A DNA stretch of 64,000 bases from Triatoma infestans (Eukaryota; Arthropoda; Insecta; Hemiptera; Reduviidae). Shown here piece after piece: positions 46,380 through 59,600 of the stretch; position 1 is the first letter of the stretch, and each line of letters opens with the position of its first letter. Under the pieces are notes generated by a model that made no database searches, was not told the origin of the DNA, and saw nothing but the letters and a program-made list of their open reading frames with translations. Both the position numbers and the translations under genes were made by a program. The stretch covers positions 1 through 64,000 of the forward strand of contig JAAEAF010000672.1 in NCBI GenBank assembly GCA_011037195.1, written 5' to 3'.

Positions 46380-47836
46380 TTAGATATTTACATCAATAAT
46401 ATCCACAAACGATGACAACATTTCCTTCTCTAGTTCGTTGATTTCCGTTTCAAAATGTTCACGATTATCCTCCTTTCTCTTTTTCTCCCTTGGAGTTTCA
46501 CTTATTATTTCGTTGTTCAGTTTTCTTTTAGTATTTTTAATTTCATTTGGAGATATGATTTTGTTTTCTTCTGTGAGTTCTTCGACGTAATTGTTTTCTA
46601 CGACCTGAGTTGTAATTTCATTTTCCTTAATTTGTGTTTCCTGCATTGTAACATTGCTTTCATTATTTTTAATTTGCTGAATATTTTTTTCTTCAATAGG
46701 TTTAACTATATAACTGATATTTTCATTTTTGTCTTTATCATTATTGATTGATTCTGATAATATATGATTTTCAAACAGTTTTGGAATACTTTCTAGCACT
46801 AGTGAATCGTTTAGAGGTACATGATCTTGAACAGTTCTATTATTATTAGTTTTTGTTATACTTCCATTTACATTATTTATATTTGTATGTAAACCAGTGG
46901 TTGTTGTGGGTAGAACATTTCTGGAGGTAGAAACTTCATTGCTTAATTCTAAAGCACAACTAAGAGTAGGTCCTATAGGATGTAACATTTTATCAATATT
47001 GGCAACAGCTTGAATGCAAAATCTTGAAACCTAGAAGAAAAAAAATAGAGAAGTTGATAACTTCCTTAAATTTGCCATTTGTGTGGTTAACTTGTTTATA
47101 TGGACACAATTTTTCACATAATTTTCAAAAATCAATTTTAAAATGTAAGCAGTACATAAAAATGTGTTGTACATAAGTAATGCCTTGCACTTTTATTTAT
47201 CATATGCACTTCATGTTTTACTTCTGATTTCAAAGTGTTTTTTTTTAATTTAACGCGCTTAATCTATTATCATTGGCGCCCTTTAAAGTTATTAACGTTA
47301 TAAAGTTCTCGAAGAGAAGTGGACATCCATTTCTTCAGAGATTTACTATTCCTACGTGTATTCCAACCTAATAATATTTACGTGACATTTCCATCGTACA
47401 ATCCAACTTTAAACATGGGAACTTTAACTCACCATCACACACACTTCCATCATTAAATTCCCACCTTTACTGAAGACTACCTATAAAGTATTAACATAGA
47501 CATGCAAGACAGCAAGCAGTAAATGTGGCTATTGCTCCTAAAAATCTAAATAGCCATAAGTACCATATTGCTAAAAATTTAATTAATAAAGAAGTGTTTT
47601 ATGTGCCCCAAATTATTGAAGTTTTCTTTGTCTTACCAATGTCCTGTAGATATGATAAATCATTCTTTGAAGCGTAACTTCATAAGCAAAGCACTCTAAA
47701 GAAAAATGCATTTACAAGATATATCCTAATATTCAGGTGCGACACGCTACTTAAAAAAGCTCATATGTAACTCAATCGAGATACTATTCAACAAATAAAC
47801 ACAAAATTCAATAAACAAAGTGGTATGGAATCTTGA

Positions 47837-47910
<74 letters not shown>

Positions 47911-50900
47911 GGGATCAAGCCGTAAGCTAGTACAAAAACATCCCTGGGCCCATAACACAAAAGAAAAAACAACAGAATCAGGCTGAACATAAAAAAATCC
48001 AAACCAAGATCCATGTAGGATTCACAGCAATCTTAAATAGGATAATAACCTTAATATCTTCCATAGTCGTTCTGTGCCGATCAATGATCCTGTACCTTAT
48101 GTTCTCACAAACCAAAAGTCAGTCATAATAAGATGAATGGATTATTTCCTCCTTTACCTCAGAAATTCCATAAAAAAGATGTCAGGTCTGCCATTAACTC
48201 AATTACAAAGTATAAGGAGTTTCCTTGAACCAGTATGCCCAGATCCAACCAGGTGCCTAAGAAAAGTCCATGAAAGACAAAAGACACATCTAACAGTCAG
48301 CTCTGTCTGGACCCTAGAAAGCAAAATTTTAGACGGCTGACAGACAAAGCCCATTGACCTTATCCTTGGGAAACTGTGCAGGCTAGAAACTTGACAAAAC
48401 ATATATAGGGAATCCGGACTCGCCAACAGCAGGTACAAAATCGGCACTTGCAGGGACCAATGTAGGGGAAATTCTGAATTAGTTAAGTTATAATTGTTAT
48501 TACAATATAACTTACCAAAAGTGAATTATCATTGAGTCCATTGGTAAAAATTGGTACAGCATAATTACAAGGTGCAGGAAATTTAGGATGATGGTTGTTG
48601 CAGAGAGCAAGAAGAGCTGTATACAATGCAAGTCGACAAGCTTCATCAGTGTATGGTATCGGTAAGTCTAACGAAAGATTTAGGGCAGTTTGTACCATCA
48701 ATAATTCGCTTACTATTTGTTCTTGAAGTTGCTGAAATATGAATAGTAAAGTGAAGTAAAAATACGAGAAACTAAACACTATAAAAACAAAAATATACAT
48801 GTAATAAGTTACAGTTACCTTATGAATATTATGTGATATTAAAAAGAAGCTAGATTCCAATAGAGATGACAAGAAATTAAGAGCTGCTGCGCAAACTTCT
48901 TTGTTTGCCAAAGGATTTATCGTTGTGGCTAATTTGTTTTCCAAGTTTTGAACTTCTTTTTGTTTTTTTCTTTGCTTCTTTCCAACTTTACCTTTTAATC
49001 GTTTCGCTGAAACCTGGAAATAGAATTAAAAAACCACACTTGAAATAGTTAATAGGAGAATTCTAGTCATATTTCGTATTATTAATAAGCTAAGCAGTAT
49101 TCATATGAAAGTAGTGAAATATAACAAGAACTTACATTCAGAATTATGGTTGGCTTATCGTTGTGAATATCTGATAGAACAGAGGGAATGATGTCATTAA
49201 TATAATGTTGAACATAACTTCCAACCCTTGAAATAGTTAACCAAGTGTTGAGACAATTGTATGCTTTGACTCGTAGCAAACTGGAAAATATTAATTGATT
49301 ATACTTTTACATGATACGAATATACATCAGAATAAGCGCGACTGTCTTCAAAAGTACGCGTTCCACAGCAGGTATGAACAATAAATTATATTAAAGTAAT
49401 GATAAATTGGGATGATGGTTCGATACGCATTTCTGGACAATATCCGAGATCTATCTGGCATGGCACGATTCTCCCTTTATTCCGATAGTTTCGATTTTCC
49501 TCCATCGTCAGTCTGGTGTCTTAAAATTAGCTTTTTTACTTTCTCCTATTTTTGCTATTCAAAGTTGGTACTGCGAGACCAGAAAAGTGAATGTCAACGA
49601 TCTTTAGAACGAAGCTCCAGATCAGATGTATGAGGATAATCCAAAAACGAGAAGAATTCAAGAAAAGAAGCATGCTAAAATATATATTACAATAATTCGT
49701 CAATATATAACTTCAAGTTTTGAAATCATGGAACTCCGGAATGTTAATCTGTCAGAATTCATGATTTGCGTGAATATCCATGGGCATTCTATGGCAAACA
49801 TTGTCAAAATGAATTAGCGCAGCGTTAAATAACAGTGTCATCAGAAAGTCAGAACACCTATTTAATCAGTTATAAAGTATCTAACTTCCACTACAAGTAA
49901 GTTACCTGTAAGGTTTGCATTGTCCAAACTCGCAAAAATTAACTTTAGTCCATTTCAGTGTTTGTGAACAAAGTTTACAAATTAATTCTGCTTGAGGAAG
50001 TAAACTTCGACGACAACTAAAACAAAGAATACAATTTTTTTTTAATTATCAGTTCTGATGAGAGGTTCTATGCTTTGGTAATGACAATTCACAATTTATG
50101 AAAAATTAATTTCAGTTTAAGAAAGCTGTGCTATTACAGAAGCAACTTGTATGCTGTGCTGCTCAACCTGGGCAGCTACCAGGTCTAGGGATATACCCTC
50201 CCTAGAGCCCGCCAGGTTACTAGGATTACTCAGGGATCTTAACCTGATGGAAGTTCTGTAGAACGGATCTTCATTTGGGACATCAGCTCGGGTGCTGTGA
50301 GCAGCCTTAAGCAAAAGTGGGTACAAATCTCGGGTTGGAAATTTGTGTTGACTATTTCTTAGATGTTTGACACCTACGATTTTCTATTCTTCAAAAATGT
50401 AAATTTATACAAATTTAACTGTGGAAAGTTTTTTCAAGTAAACTAGGAAAGATTAATAATTACATCAATTAGTATTCCAGAAAGATAAACCATTTCAGTT
50501 TAGTACTTATTCATACCTCAGAATTAAAGAATCTAATATATTTAAGCAGGCGCAATGGATAGCTGGTATCTGTGTAGATAAAATAATAGAATCATTTGTC
50601 ACATTTGCTTCAAGCGTTGTACATGTAACGGACAAACCTCTACAAATAACACTTAATATAGCGTCTGAATATATTCTTTTGGTTACCGGAAACATTCCTC
50701 TGAAAAATTGATTACCATTAATTAGTAATAGTATTAGTAATTTATAGGTACTTAGTACTGATTTCTGGAGCTTTTTCCTATGAGATACTTACAAAAGCAT
50801 TATCCTCAGAAACTCAGCTAGACTTGTGTACTGAACAGTTAATCTTTGTGCGTTTTTTAGAGAAAAAGTTTCTGAGATCTCAGGAAAACCTGAACTATCA

Positions 50901-52285
50901 CTTCTATCAATATATTTTTCATATATACCCTAGAGAATGAAATCATCGTCAAAACGGCTTAGGCAATAATATTATTTGAATAATATTCAACACTGAAACC
51001 ACTGTATGTTTTAGAAATAGAATTTCCTTTACTTGCTCAAAATGAATTATTTAAAAAATTACCTGGATTTCATTAATATGATTATATAATCGATCTAAAA
51101 GAGTATGCAGTGCGCTAATAAGGAATTTCTGTTTTCCATACCACTGCTCCTTAATCACTTCCATATCAGGAGTGATAGGACCAATACCTGAAATTTTGAG
51201 AAAACATCTTGCACAAGCATTTACCACAGCAGGCGGGCATTCCAAATGTTGAAGAAGAAATTGTTCTATTTTATTCTGAAAAATAGGACAGCAAAGACAT
51301 AAAATGATTATAACCTTAGGAAATAAAAATTTACAAAATTTATATATCCAACCTACTTTCCAATGTCCACAAGCCTTTCCATAATGTAATAGTATTTGCT
51401 CCAAACACTGTAGAAATGGAAGTAAAAGCTGAAAATATTAAAGAACGTATGAGTATGTCGTTTCTCATACGGGGATTAGCGCGTTGGACTCCCACGCGGA
51501 GGTCCCAGGTTCGAGTCCAGTGCTACCCTTAGATTTTTTCTTCGTAGGAGCCTCTACAGCTCACTGTTCGGTGATGGACAATTTGTCTGTAGCGAGAGAA
51601 CACTGTCCGGAGGCCGGCAGTGTACTGAGAAGGCTCCTGGCGCTAATGACCATAGATGTTGAAGCGTCTTAAATTAAAAAAAATATATATATATATACCT
51701 CAGTAGCTAGTTGTCTTGTATCCTTGAAATAATGTTCCAAAATTTTAGAGACAATATTTAGGGCCGTTTGTTTTCTGATGTCCGGATAATCTTTAGAGTA
51801 AATTAAGAGTTCTCCTACAAGAGATGATGTTTGAAACTGAGGAAACTGCTCGGTATCAAGTTTGGAATTTAAAGAAAACATTACTTACTTAAAAGTACAT
51901 AGGGAGTAACTAAATAACTATGAGACTGAAGTCCCTTAAAACACTGCTGTAGCCATTGCAATAAATTTCGTTCAACTAAATCAGATTTACACTGCGGTAA
52001 TAGAACTTTCATAATTAGTACTCCTTTTTCATAGTCCGCACTTACATTCAATAATGAATTTACTAATGAGACAACATCCTCAATATTACAATCCTATTAA
52101 CCAAATAAAAGTAATAATTATATAAATTTATAGTGTACTAAAATATAATACAGACATGGACAGTAAAGAATCCTTACTTTTCTCTGAAAAAGTGTGCTAT
52201 CGGTGCATACTTGTAAAAAATTCATTAAAGCATATTTGTCAGGTTCTCCTAAAGCTAATTTTAATAAATCTATCGTCGAATTCAT
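46380..52285 (-). CDS. PELP1: PELP1/RIX1-type ribosome biogenesis protein
   Basis: Twelve exons on the minus strand, from the start: 52285-52178, 52093-51889, 51814-51699, 51428-51357, 51275-51063, 50929-50793, 50699-50517, 50016-49906, 49280-49136, 49013-48819, 48731-48516 and 47030-46380. Phases match throughout and give 783 aa. Residues 1 to ~580 are helical repeats of RIX1/PELP1 type (for example 'AYNCLNTWLTISRVGSY' and 'ANKEVCAAALNFLSSLL'), with a basic KGKVGKKQRKKQKE segment in exon 10. The last exon ends in a low-complexity tail rich in Asn, Lys and Glu and the acidic helix EINELEKEMLSSFVDIID. In this family the protein scaffolds the SENP3/TEX10/WDR18 (yeast Rix1) complex needed for 60S maturation in the nucleolus. 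Assignment is by domain layout, without a database search. Confidence 0.78.
47835..47912. repeat. (ATA)n/(ATT)n microsatellite
   Basis: A run of AAT units changes phase into a run of ATT units at about 47880, making a perfect inverted trinucleotide repeat in the last intron of PELP1. It is followed to about 48440 by DNA with retroelement flavour that I could not classify. Confidence 0.85.
49405..49520. repeat. Degenerate arm of a palindromic family-1-like element
   Basis: Shares with copy F the order 'TTCTGGACAATATCC', 'TTCCGATAGTTTCGATT' and 'CCATCGTCAG'. The minus strand has CTGACGA and GAAACTATC around a poor stem. A single arm in a PELP1 intron. Confidence 0.45.
51468..51690 (+). mobile_element. 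tRNA-derived SINE, family A, copy 3
   Basis: Head 'GGGGATTAGCGCGTTGGACT' and box B GGTTCGAGTCC; the body matches copy 2 closely (CACTGTCCGGAGGCCGGCAG) and ends in an AT-rich tail. It lies in PELP1 intron 3, antisense to the gene, and ends about 10 bp from exon 3's donor, so it crowds that splice site. Confidence 0.8.
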
Positions 52286-52800
52286 TGTTTATTTCTTCCT
52301 TATCCTGTTTCTACTTTGTCAACTAATACATGTGGCTACATAGTTCTAGGTTATATTTGTTTGCATCAAACACGGTTACGGTAACCGTCAAAGAATAACA
52401 TGAAGGTTTTGATAACCTGCTTACCTTAAATTTGATTCTTTTGTTTATAGTTAGAAAACACCATGATTCAAGCAGGTCTTAGATTATATGGAGAAGTTCT
52501 TATTGTATTCGGGACATCGACTTTAGTAATTCGTCAAGGCTGAATCATGACAACTTTCTTCTGGTAGTGATGAGGATATAATATAATACCTTCAACTTTT
52601 CCATCTTTCCATTGCACCTCAAAGTGAAAATGAGTATAAAATGTTCATGACCTTAATCAATATTTCGTTTATACTTACAAAAATCTAACTTTTTGCTTAA
52701 TGAACAAAGAAACAAAACAAAAAATGGGTATTTATTTTCTTTATTTATTTATTCGTAATGGATTCATATAAATAAATTAATTAATAAATCCTTATTGCAG
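52286..52800. promoter_or_regulatory. Shared upstream region of PELP1 and the TMEM17-like gene
   Basis: The PELP1 start codon (52285, minus) and the first recognised TMEM17-like exon (52801, plus) point away from each other across 515 bp, so a bidirectional promoter is likely. The palindromic GGTTACGGTAACCG lies at about 52373. The missing first TMEM17-like exon should be here; no ATG followed by a phase-1 donor stood out. Confidence 0.4.
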
Positions 52801-54312
52801 GTCCTCATTTCTCTAATTTGCCACTGCAAGTATGTTTATACTTTAATGTTATTTTTTTCCCATTTTGGCTTACTGTAAATTTCGTTATGATACCGCTAAA
52901 AGTAAGTCGCCAAAATAATAAATTGATTAATTTAATTCTTTGATTGTCTTAGTGTAATTATATAATTATTGTTTTAGTATTCCAATTTGGAGATACTTTA
53001 TCAGTTCATACTGGCTTTGTCATTATTGGCAGTTACAGTAATTGAAGGAATTAGATTATATGTTGGATATTTAGGAAATCTGAAAGAAAAGGTAACATTA
53101 TCATGATGAATCACTAATAGACATTTTATTATTAAACTTAAGACTGTGGTACTATTTCAGAAAGCACTATATAGTTTCGGTTTAACTACAAAATATTGAT
53201 ATTTAAGGTTTCCGCGGCCATTTTCATGAAAAACATCTAGGTTTCAAGGTTGAGACCGTGTCAGTGGTTCGCTAAAACCCGACGTTTCCCCCATGTTGCA
53301 ATGAGCCTCTTTAGTGTCGTTACACCTCGAAAGCCAAAATAGCACCATTTCCATTTTGGTTTTCGAGGTGTAAGGACCCTGAAGAGGCTCATAGCAACAT
53401 GGGCGAAACGTCTGGCTTTTAGCGAACCACTGACGCGGTCTCAACTCGGAAACTCAAGTGTTTTACAAAATATTGTTTAGAAAAATGATAACATTGAAAC
53501 ATTTCTTCATACATACAATGCCCTTGTAAAGTTAATAAGTAAAAGCAATATGCCAATTAATATTACCAAAATAACTAAGTAAAAAGTGATATGCCAATTC
53601 TAGTTGTAGTTCATATAGAATAAATTTATCTCATTCGCTTCTCTTCCATTATCATTTTGTATTAATTGTAACTATAACATTACATAATCCTAGTACTTCA
53701 TATATATATTATTAATTTTAATATATATATATATATTTTCAAGCTGATTGGCAATTTTTTTCAGCTAAAATTAATAATGTCAGAAGTATCAAATGCAATG
53801 CTGCAAGTAAAAGAGCACTGCAGATTTCTTTTCAGAAATCTGTATTTTATAAACAAGATATGAAATACAATATAGCTTTGAACATGAAATATGATAAAAA
53901 AAAAAGAGAAAGTAATAATATAAAAATGCAATTGAAATTAGAACTAAATAATATAAATGACTTTAATTTCTCATAAATAAGATTGAAATCATCCTCTAAC
54001 TACTTCGCATCTTATTGAAGGTGCGATAAGATAAATAAATATTGGAAATCGTTAATCACTTTTGTTTGTTTTATGTTTCAGATTCCAGAAACAGCTAGTT
54101 TTTGGTTAATTTCTGTCCTATTGCAAACACCTTTACAGCTGTTTCTTTTACTTAGTCCAGGGGTTAAATCAAGTGTTTTGGAGCGAATTATGCAAAGTAT
54201 AATGTGTATTTTTCTAATTGTACAAATAATATTAGGTTTTATTGCTCTCAAATATACAGCGAAACATTCTGTTCGCAGTTTCCAGTTTGTGAATTTAAAC
54301 TTTAGCGAATAA
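52801..54312 (+). CDS. TMEM17: TMEM17-like ciliary transition-zone protein (5' exon missing)
   Basis: Three exons, 52801-52901, 52978-53091 and 54082-54312, give about 148 residues to a stop; the first exon is incomplete in frame (it begins with the last two bases of a codon) and needs an upstream exon. Four hydrophobic membrane segments are visible. The family signature EGIRLYVGYLGNLKEK followed by IPETASFWLISVLLQ closely fits TMEM17 rather than TMEM216 or TMEM80. In other animals TMEM17 is part of the B9/MKS complex gating the cilium base. Intron 2 holds a palindromic Penelope-related insertion. Confidence 0.78.
53199..53464. mobile_element. Palindromic Penelope-related element, family 2
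   Basis: Inverted arms meet at about 53345-53355. The plus-strand right arm has CTGAAGA, a GCTCAT...ATGGGC stem and GAAACGTC at about 53385-53422; the left arm has a slightly decayed mirror copy. An exact 11 bp duplication ACAAAATATTG occurs at 53188-53198 and 53465-53475. It lies in intron 2 of the TMEM17-like gene. Confidence 0.75.
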
Positions 54313-56647
54313 GTCATGTATGATTTCTTGAGAATTTGAGAGACATTAATGTCAATTTAATTGTACCTGTTCATGATGTTATAAATTATATATTATTTAT
54401 TTATTTTGTTATGTAAATAATTGATTAAGGGCAATATTCGCACTGTCGTGAATTTATAGGAAGTTTTAGACGTAGTTTATAGAAAGACCATTTTTTTCAC
54501 TTTTTACTTTGATTTGCTTCAATTTTTATTTTATTTATACTTATATTTAGATAATTTTGGTACTTTTTTAATAATAACCTTTGCTCATTTTATATATAAA
54601 ATTATTAAAAAAACGATTAAATGAAGCTTTAATCTTGTCCGTCTGTAAAAATTCCTATATCCAAGTTAAAGAATTATGCAAGGTAATTCTTATCCACAAG
54701 TTTATCTTAATAGAGCAGTCCTGAGAAGAAACTTGTTAAATAACATAAAATTTGTTTTACGAAGGATTTTTTTTTTCCACTCTAGCTTTCTTGTTACCGA
54801 ACATAGTAGCTTTTCTAAAGATTACCCTAAAGAGTATTTGGCTATTCTTTTTTGTGAAAGTAATATTTACTATCCCCTAAAATATACCATTAGAACATGA
54901 ATTTAATTTTTGAATTATATTATCAAAGCTACATAGGAAGGAATCGCCAAATCTAAATTATAAACTTATTAGGTAGCTACATAAAAAGTTGTTTATTCAT
55001 TGAAAAAATATTTCGGAAATAGTGTTAAGAATAGAATTGATGTCATTTACGATTCCAGACCGAATTATGTCAGTACCTTAAAACGGATCAATTTTATAAG
55101 ACTACTGTTATTGCATAACATTTACCGGAAATTGAATTCGTTGATGTAATCTTTGAAAGTAATAACTACCAGCACGTGGTGATTTAATTTAACGATTTTT
55201 ACAGACAAACGAAATACTTCATCTTTCTGTTTACTAGCTGGGTTTCCCCTTTACTTGATGATGACTTATTAACCCTAGAGAAAATATGTTGTGGAACAAC
55301 TTTGCAAATATTTAAATTGGAATTGTTATTAAATCATTTTTAAAATTTATTATTTGCCCTAATATCTGCTTAACTTTACAATAAAATTTTGGAATCTGTT
55401 TTTTGTCCGTTTTATTGTTTGACCTTAATTTGTGTATAAAGTGACCATAAAATTAATTTACTTATCCCCCTACATTCAGAGAATACCAACAAAAATAAAA
55501 GTTGATTTAAAAAATAAATAGCATTGGAATAGATTTTAAATAAATTAAGAAAACTTGTGATCTATTAACATATTAACATTTCAATTAATAAACAAGTTTA
55601 GTAATTACATAGGCGTGAAAACAAACATTTTATTTATGTCTTAGAAGTTGGCAGAACTTGCAGTAAATGTGAAGTTGGCAATAGTGGCGGCTGAAAGAGC
55701 AGAAGCCAAGGCGTTATTCCTATCTTATGATCTTAGTTATTATACCAGTAGGTAGCAGCAGTGTAGTAGAACGGGTAGACGATTTTGTAAAATTTTGTCG
55801 TGCATTGGCGTCTTAACCGTGCAGTTTTTCTGGCACTCTTGTAAATAAATTTAGTATTACATGTCATGTGTGTGAAGTATCCTGTTGCAGAGATTCTATT
55901 TTACAAACTTTATCCAAATATTTTCTTGTGCAAGAAGTACAGAAACTTTTGATAACAATGGTGAGTCTTTCAGAAACCAAGATGGCGAAAGTCCTGTTGT
56001 AGATTTCAAACTATCTTTTGATGTGAAATAATTATTTTTTCTTTTTGGCTTCTAATGACGGTAATAATTACTATAACTTTTTGGATTAAAATTTCTCATT
56101 TTTATCAATTTTGCTGGTTTCACCTCATTTTTATTGTAAAAATATATTGTAATAAAGTAATAGTTGTAGTGGCTCCTTGTTTTTAACTTTATTTTGTTTT
56201 GCTACTTGCATATGAGTGTATATAAAATATGTGCGCTCAAAAACTTATTATTTTTAAAATGTATTCTAATATTTTTAGCATTCTATTCCGATAGTTATCG
56301 TCGTATGTTTAGTTCTGTCAAAATTTGTTATAAAATGTGGCGGTTTTCGTTAATTGCTTATTGTTTTTAACTAGTTACAGAAATTGAGAATATTATTCCC
56401 CACTAAATTTATTCTTACACCTATAAGAACATTTGTAAAGAGAGTTTCGCTTATTGTAAACTAATATGTTTCTGTCTTTCAACCAGCTTCTGGAAAATTA
56501 CAAACTAGTCTGGAAGAATGAATTAGTTGCTCCCTTGCCTGTACGCTTATCTATATAATGTGAACAAAATGATGTGCATGTAAGTTTAATTGATTTAATT
56601 TTTTTTTTCTTAATTTTGCAAAATGTTGATTGCTTATTAATTTTCAG
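54313..56647. other. Intergenic DNA and 5' leader of the Domino-type gene
   Basis: AT-rich DNA without a recognised gene. A GC-richer patch at about 55660-55970 ends in a strong donor (ATG-GTGAGT at about 55960), a plausible non-coding first exon of the Domino-type gene, with the next acceptor TTTTCAG at 56641-56647. Confidence 0.4.
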
Positions 56648-56655
56648 AATTTGAT

Positions 56656-59600
56656 ATGAGTGATACGCGCCTTGGCTTGGGAAAGCCAACCCATCAAAAG
56701 TCCTTATCAGCATCATCGCAGTTGCTCCCCTTGGTTCCAGTGCCTATCCATCATCAGGTATTTCTCTTAAAATAACTTGGAATTTAAAGTTTTTCTTTGT
56801 TCTTGTGAGGCCTTATAGCTATGTTTTTCATGAATGCTTAGCATCTTTAGAATAATTTAGATTGGTAATATTCTAATAGGTTTTATGTTTGTACAGACTT
56901 CATCTGGAATGACTCGGTTGGCACCAGTGAGCCAAGGGGGGCGGATTCCAGTTCGCTCACCTTCACAAAGCGGTGTTCCTGACTCTTCGATGATGACATT
57001 ATTAGCCAATCAAACGAATAGTCATCCTAATCTTGTTAATACTTTAAATTCACCAGGAGTCAGGAAAAGAAAAGGTCTAACAGAAGATTATGTGATATTG
57101 CGAAGAAAAGTGACTGAAAATCATTATATAAGATTACAAAGATTACAAACTGTGTTTGCGGAACAAAGTGCGTTTCTGTGTTTCCTACAAGCGAACGGAC
57201 AATTAACTGACTATAATACATGGCGGTCTCGTTTGCCCGTAACTCCGTTAAATAATTTTTTTCAAAGTAATAAATTAAATCCGCAAGACGAAAACGAAGA
57301 TTTGTTTCAAGTCTTACAAAATCGTAGCAACAATTTTCATCTACCTTCTGGACTGTCAAGTAGAAGTAGTCAAGGTAAGTGTATGATTCAGGTTTACACA
57401 GTTTGTTGCGAGCTAATTGTTTTTTATACATAAAAAACTACATTTCATTCTGTTCACCTTTTCATGGCGCATTATATATTAAAATTTTAATTATTTCTAT
57501 AGTAGATTGTAGTACATTTTCTATGTATCAAATGTAGCAATTTATCTTTAGTATTATTTATAAAAATATTTCTCTTTTCGGGATCGTGCGTAGCAGAAGT
57601 TTTATAAAGAAAACGTATTGCATTTTTATAGTGTTACTCCTTTTTTTTTTTTACTGAATTCGAAAATGAAGATAAACTACTTCTGGAAGAACAGTCGGCA
57701 CCACTTTAATACATTCCATACAATTTGTAGGAAAAACGGTAGCATCATGTTTATAAGTACTGTGTCATTAAGAGAAATATTAGCTATTTTTATTAAACTT
57801 TTCTTCATAAATTAAGAAACTACAAGCAAGCGTTCGTAATTATTTTTTAATATAAAGAGAGGTCTATTATTTCGTAATTATTTCAGATCGTTTAAATACC
57901 GCAATTCCTTCATTGTGAAAACACCCCAGTAGGTGCCCTGATCACTTTTGCACTGACGTAATCAAAATCAATCCTGTGTTGCTTGATTTAGTTATTTGCC
58001 ATTTCATTCTTGTCGGTCACAAGATCGATCATTCTTGGATTTCCTCTTTATGTTGTCATCCATGCTCGCCTTTTTTTGATAGAATTATATTGCATAAGAA
58101 ATTTTCTATAAATTTATTTAGTTATTTGCCATTTCATTCTTGTCGGCCACAAGATCATCCTTGGATTTTTTTCTATGTTGTTATCCCCTTTCTTCATCCT
58201 CTTTCTTTATTGGTACATTTATGTTGCATTCTACTATTATAATTTTGGCCTCTAAAAGTATTTTGGAAAACTATTTGAAACATGCTGAATTTTATTTCAT
58301 AATGTAGACGTTTTCTTCTTACATTTTGTGCTAGTTTGGCACATTGTCTCTGACTAGATTTTTATGCAATCTTTTCTTGAAAAATAAAATCTTATTTTTC
58401 AGGAGTGTCAGAAAGTTCTAGGGGACCATCTGACTTTCCGTCTAAGAAAGAGACATTACCAAGTGGTTTATCTAATGTTCCCTCACCATCACCATTAAAA
58501 ACTGGTTCACCTCATAATTTCACTTCTAATGAAAATTCTGTATCAAGTCAAGAACAGATTGTTGAGAGAGCTAAACAGGTATTTTATTTTATTTTTTTTG
58601 GTTATTGTTTTAAATAGTGGGATAGTCTCCAGAAGGAATGGTTATTAAAAATGTTGGGGAACTTTTTATAGGAAGCCTATGTAATGCAAAGGATTGGGGA
58701 GTTACAAAAGGATGGACTTTGGGCAGAAAAAAGACTTCCCAAACTGCATGAATTACCCAGGGCGAAAGCCCATTGGGATTACCTTATTGAAGAAATGACG
58801 TGGTTAGCGGCTGATTTTGCTCAGGAAAGAAAGTGGAAGAAAGCTGCAGCAAAAAAAGTAAGATAAATTTATTTAATATAAACAATAGTTATGTTTGGCC
58901 GTTGTTAATCAAACAAGCAAAAAATTAGTTGGCCCGAACCATCTATATTCTATTCTTTCATCTACACAAATTCCGTTTCATACAAAATCATTTATATTCT
59001 AAAGTCTCTCATTCTTAATCTAAATCTGGTCTCCAACAAACTCAGCAAACTGTTCTCTAAACTCAAAGACACCAGTGAACCTTATGTTATGACCAAATGA
59101 ATACTGTTTACAGCATACTTTGCACTGCCCAAAAAAGTAATGCATTTTACATTATTGAATTAAAACAACACCCAAGAAAGAGACTTAGACAATATGAACT
59201 AGACATAGCCAACAAAAAAATTGTTTGCCCCCCCACACTAAATTACACATACCAACTTTCTACGCTTTCCTCCACTCATTTTCTAGTTTATTATATTCAT
59301 TATTTTCAGTTTATTTCTCCTATAATTACTAATTGATTTGTTATTCATTTCTACTACTCATCATTCTTCCCATCTTGTAAATTTTGCCTTCTCTGTTTTC
59401 TTTGCAACATACTTACTCCATAACCAAACAATAACCATATCCAACATTTAATTCTCCATTCATTCTTAACAGGTATCATATCTTTTTAATATTGTTTAAT
59501 CGTGAAATGTTCTAATTTTTATCATAAAATTTTCTGTATTTTTTTTATGTAGGCAGTTAATGAGGAAGGACACCAAAGGTGTCCGAAACGTCGAATAAAC

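Noticed and set aside
47808..48014. Minus-strand open frame with Asn and Tyr runs
   Set aside because: It is translation of the ATA/ATT microsatellite.
48090..48440. Gene or retroelement coding sequence in the last PELP1 intron
   Set aside because: Composition differs from the intron, but no domain motif could be recognised on either strand.
50117..50326. Extra PELP1 exon in the 50017-50516 intron
   Set aside because: PELP1 exons 7 and 8 join in phase without it, and the frame does not resemble the family; probably a decayed repeat.
56885..57433. Stand-alone 182 aa gene
   Set aside because: It is exon 2 of the Domino-type gene plus intron read-through; the phase joins to the flanking exons.
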